From: Planctomycetota bacterium | GTDB lineage: Bacteria > Planctomycetota > UBA8108 > UBA1146 > JAJFFE01 | DNA: 5,494 nt | NCBI GenBank assembly: GCA_020425835.1 | Contig: JAGQRC010000299.1 | Coordinates: 1 to 5,494, forward strand | Reading direction: 5' to 3' | In this document: piece by piece, positions 5,028 through 5,494 of the stretch | Layout of the letters: every line of letters starts with the position of its first letter | Position numbering within the stretch: position 1 is the first letter of the stretch | Notes under the pieces: model-generated | The model's database searches: none | What the model was told of the DNA's origin: nothing | The model's input: only the letters and a program-made list of their open reading frames with translations | Made by a program: the position numbers and the translations under genes

Positions 5028-5494
5028 TCAGGAGCCGGGCTCGGTGACGAAGGTCTTGAACACGCCCTGGGCGAGGATGGCTCCGTCGCTCGCGGTTGCG
5101 CGCACGTCGTACTCGGCGAGGGGGCCGATCTGCCGCACGCGTTCCACCTGCGTCATGAACGACCGGCCGGTGGGGATTCGTCGATCGGCGAACTCGAGAT
5201 CGCGGGCGGCGACCAGGTAGCCGATGCGCGGCTCGCCCATCTCGTGGCGCTGGGATCGCGACCACCCCTCGTGGGCGGCGGCGGTCTGGGCGATGGCTTC
5301 CACCGTCAGGTAGCTGGGAACGGATCCGCCGGTGGCGAATGAGTTCGACTCGGGGAAGCGGGCGAGACAGGCGCAACGGGTCTCGTCGTGCTCGACGAAG
5401 CGCGTCACGTAGTGCATGGCCGGACCGTGCGGCAGGAAGCGACAGGGATCGGAGACGGGATCGAGTGTCGTTTCTGGCGGAGGTGAGTGTCGCG
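5028..5494 (-). CDS. ApeP-like hotdog-fold 3-hydroxyacyl-ACP dehydratase, N-terminus off the window
   Basis: The frame is open from the right edge to a TGA at 5028-5030, about 154 visible residues. It contains LPHGPAMHYVTRFVEHDE, then SVPSYLTVEAIAQTAAAHEG, then IGYLVAARDLEF, the order expected of FabZ-related hotdog proteins of the ApeP type (LPHRxPM, then VPxYxxxEYMAQxxAA, then IGFLLGxR). The ATG at 5415-5417 is not the likely start, because the conserved LPHGPA lies in frame just before it and no start codon occurs between it and the edge. The acidic residue of VEAIAQ (codon 5298-5300) corresponds to the FabZ active-site Glu; the FabZ GHFP histidine has no counterpart, leaving the His of LPHG (5427-5429) as a candidate. 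The role would be dehydrating 3-hydroxyacyl-ACP to the trans-2-enoyl form during polyene assembly. In APE systems ApeP pairs with a second hotdog protein, ApeI, not present here. The gene converges on the CLF gene. Confidence 0.82.
   Translation of the reverse strand, partial: RHSPPPETTLDPVSDPCRFLPHGPAMHYVTRFVEHDETRCACLARFPESNSFATGGSVPSYLTVEAIAQTAAAHEGWSRSQRHEMGEPRIGYLVAARDLEFADRRIPTGRSFMTQVERVRQIGPLAEYDVRATASDGAILAQGVFKTFVTEPGS

Noticed and set aside
1..5494. CRISPR array, long tandem repeats, rRNA or a phage module
   Set aside because: No regularly spaced repeats, rRNA-like blocks or phage proteins were found on either strand.

Overview
The window is GC-rich bacterial DNA carrying part of a type II (dissociated) polyketide / fatty-acid-like biosynthetic locus. 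The protein families present match those of aryl polyene (APE) and xanthomonadin-type pigment clusters: a compact AMP-forming acyl/aryl ligase, a free-standing acyl carrier protein (ACP), a catalytically complete FabF-type ketosynthase (KS), a paired KS-like protein without catalytic residues (chain-length-factor-like, CLF), and a hotdog-fold dehydratase resembling ApeP. This assignment rests on motifs read by eye. The host cannot be named from this sequence. GC richness, two GTG starts and clustered biosynthetic genes would fit Myxococcota or other proteobacterial and environmental phyla, but no taxonomic marker gene is present.

Layout: (1) Positions 1-1168, minus strand, hold the ligase; its C-terminus lies off the left edge. 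(2) Positions 1169-1640 are a divergent intergenic region. Its one AT-rich patch, near 1310-1350, carries a 13-bp perfect dyad (1330-1342) and weak promoter-like elements facing both ways. (3) Positions 1641-4359, plus strand, form a compact operon ACP - KS - CLF, with an 11-nt gap and then a 4-nt ATGA overlap. (4) Positions 4360-5027 are a 668-nt spacer with a perfect GC-rich hairpin (possible terminator), a second hairpin beside a sequence resembling ends of REP/IS200-type elements, and a decayed C-terminal piece of an HNH endonuclease on the minus strand. (5) From 5028 to the right edge, minus strand, lies the ApeP-like dehydratase; its start is off the window.

How the parts would work together (inference from the families): the ligase activates a starter acid and loads it onto an ACP. 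The KS-CLF heterodimer then extends it with malonyl-ACP, a ketoreductase not seen here reduces the beta-keto group, and the ApeP-like hotdog protein dehydrates the 3-hydroxyacyl-ACP. Repeated cycles would give a conjugated polyene. No ketoreductase, phosphopantetheinyl transferase, glycosyl/acyltransferase or exporter is in the window, so this is only a slice of the locus. The genes lie on both strands, with a spacer holding mobile-DNA debris between the CLF and dehydratase genes.
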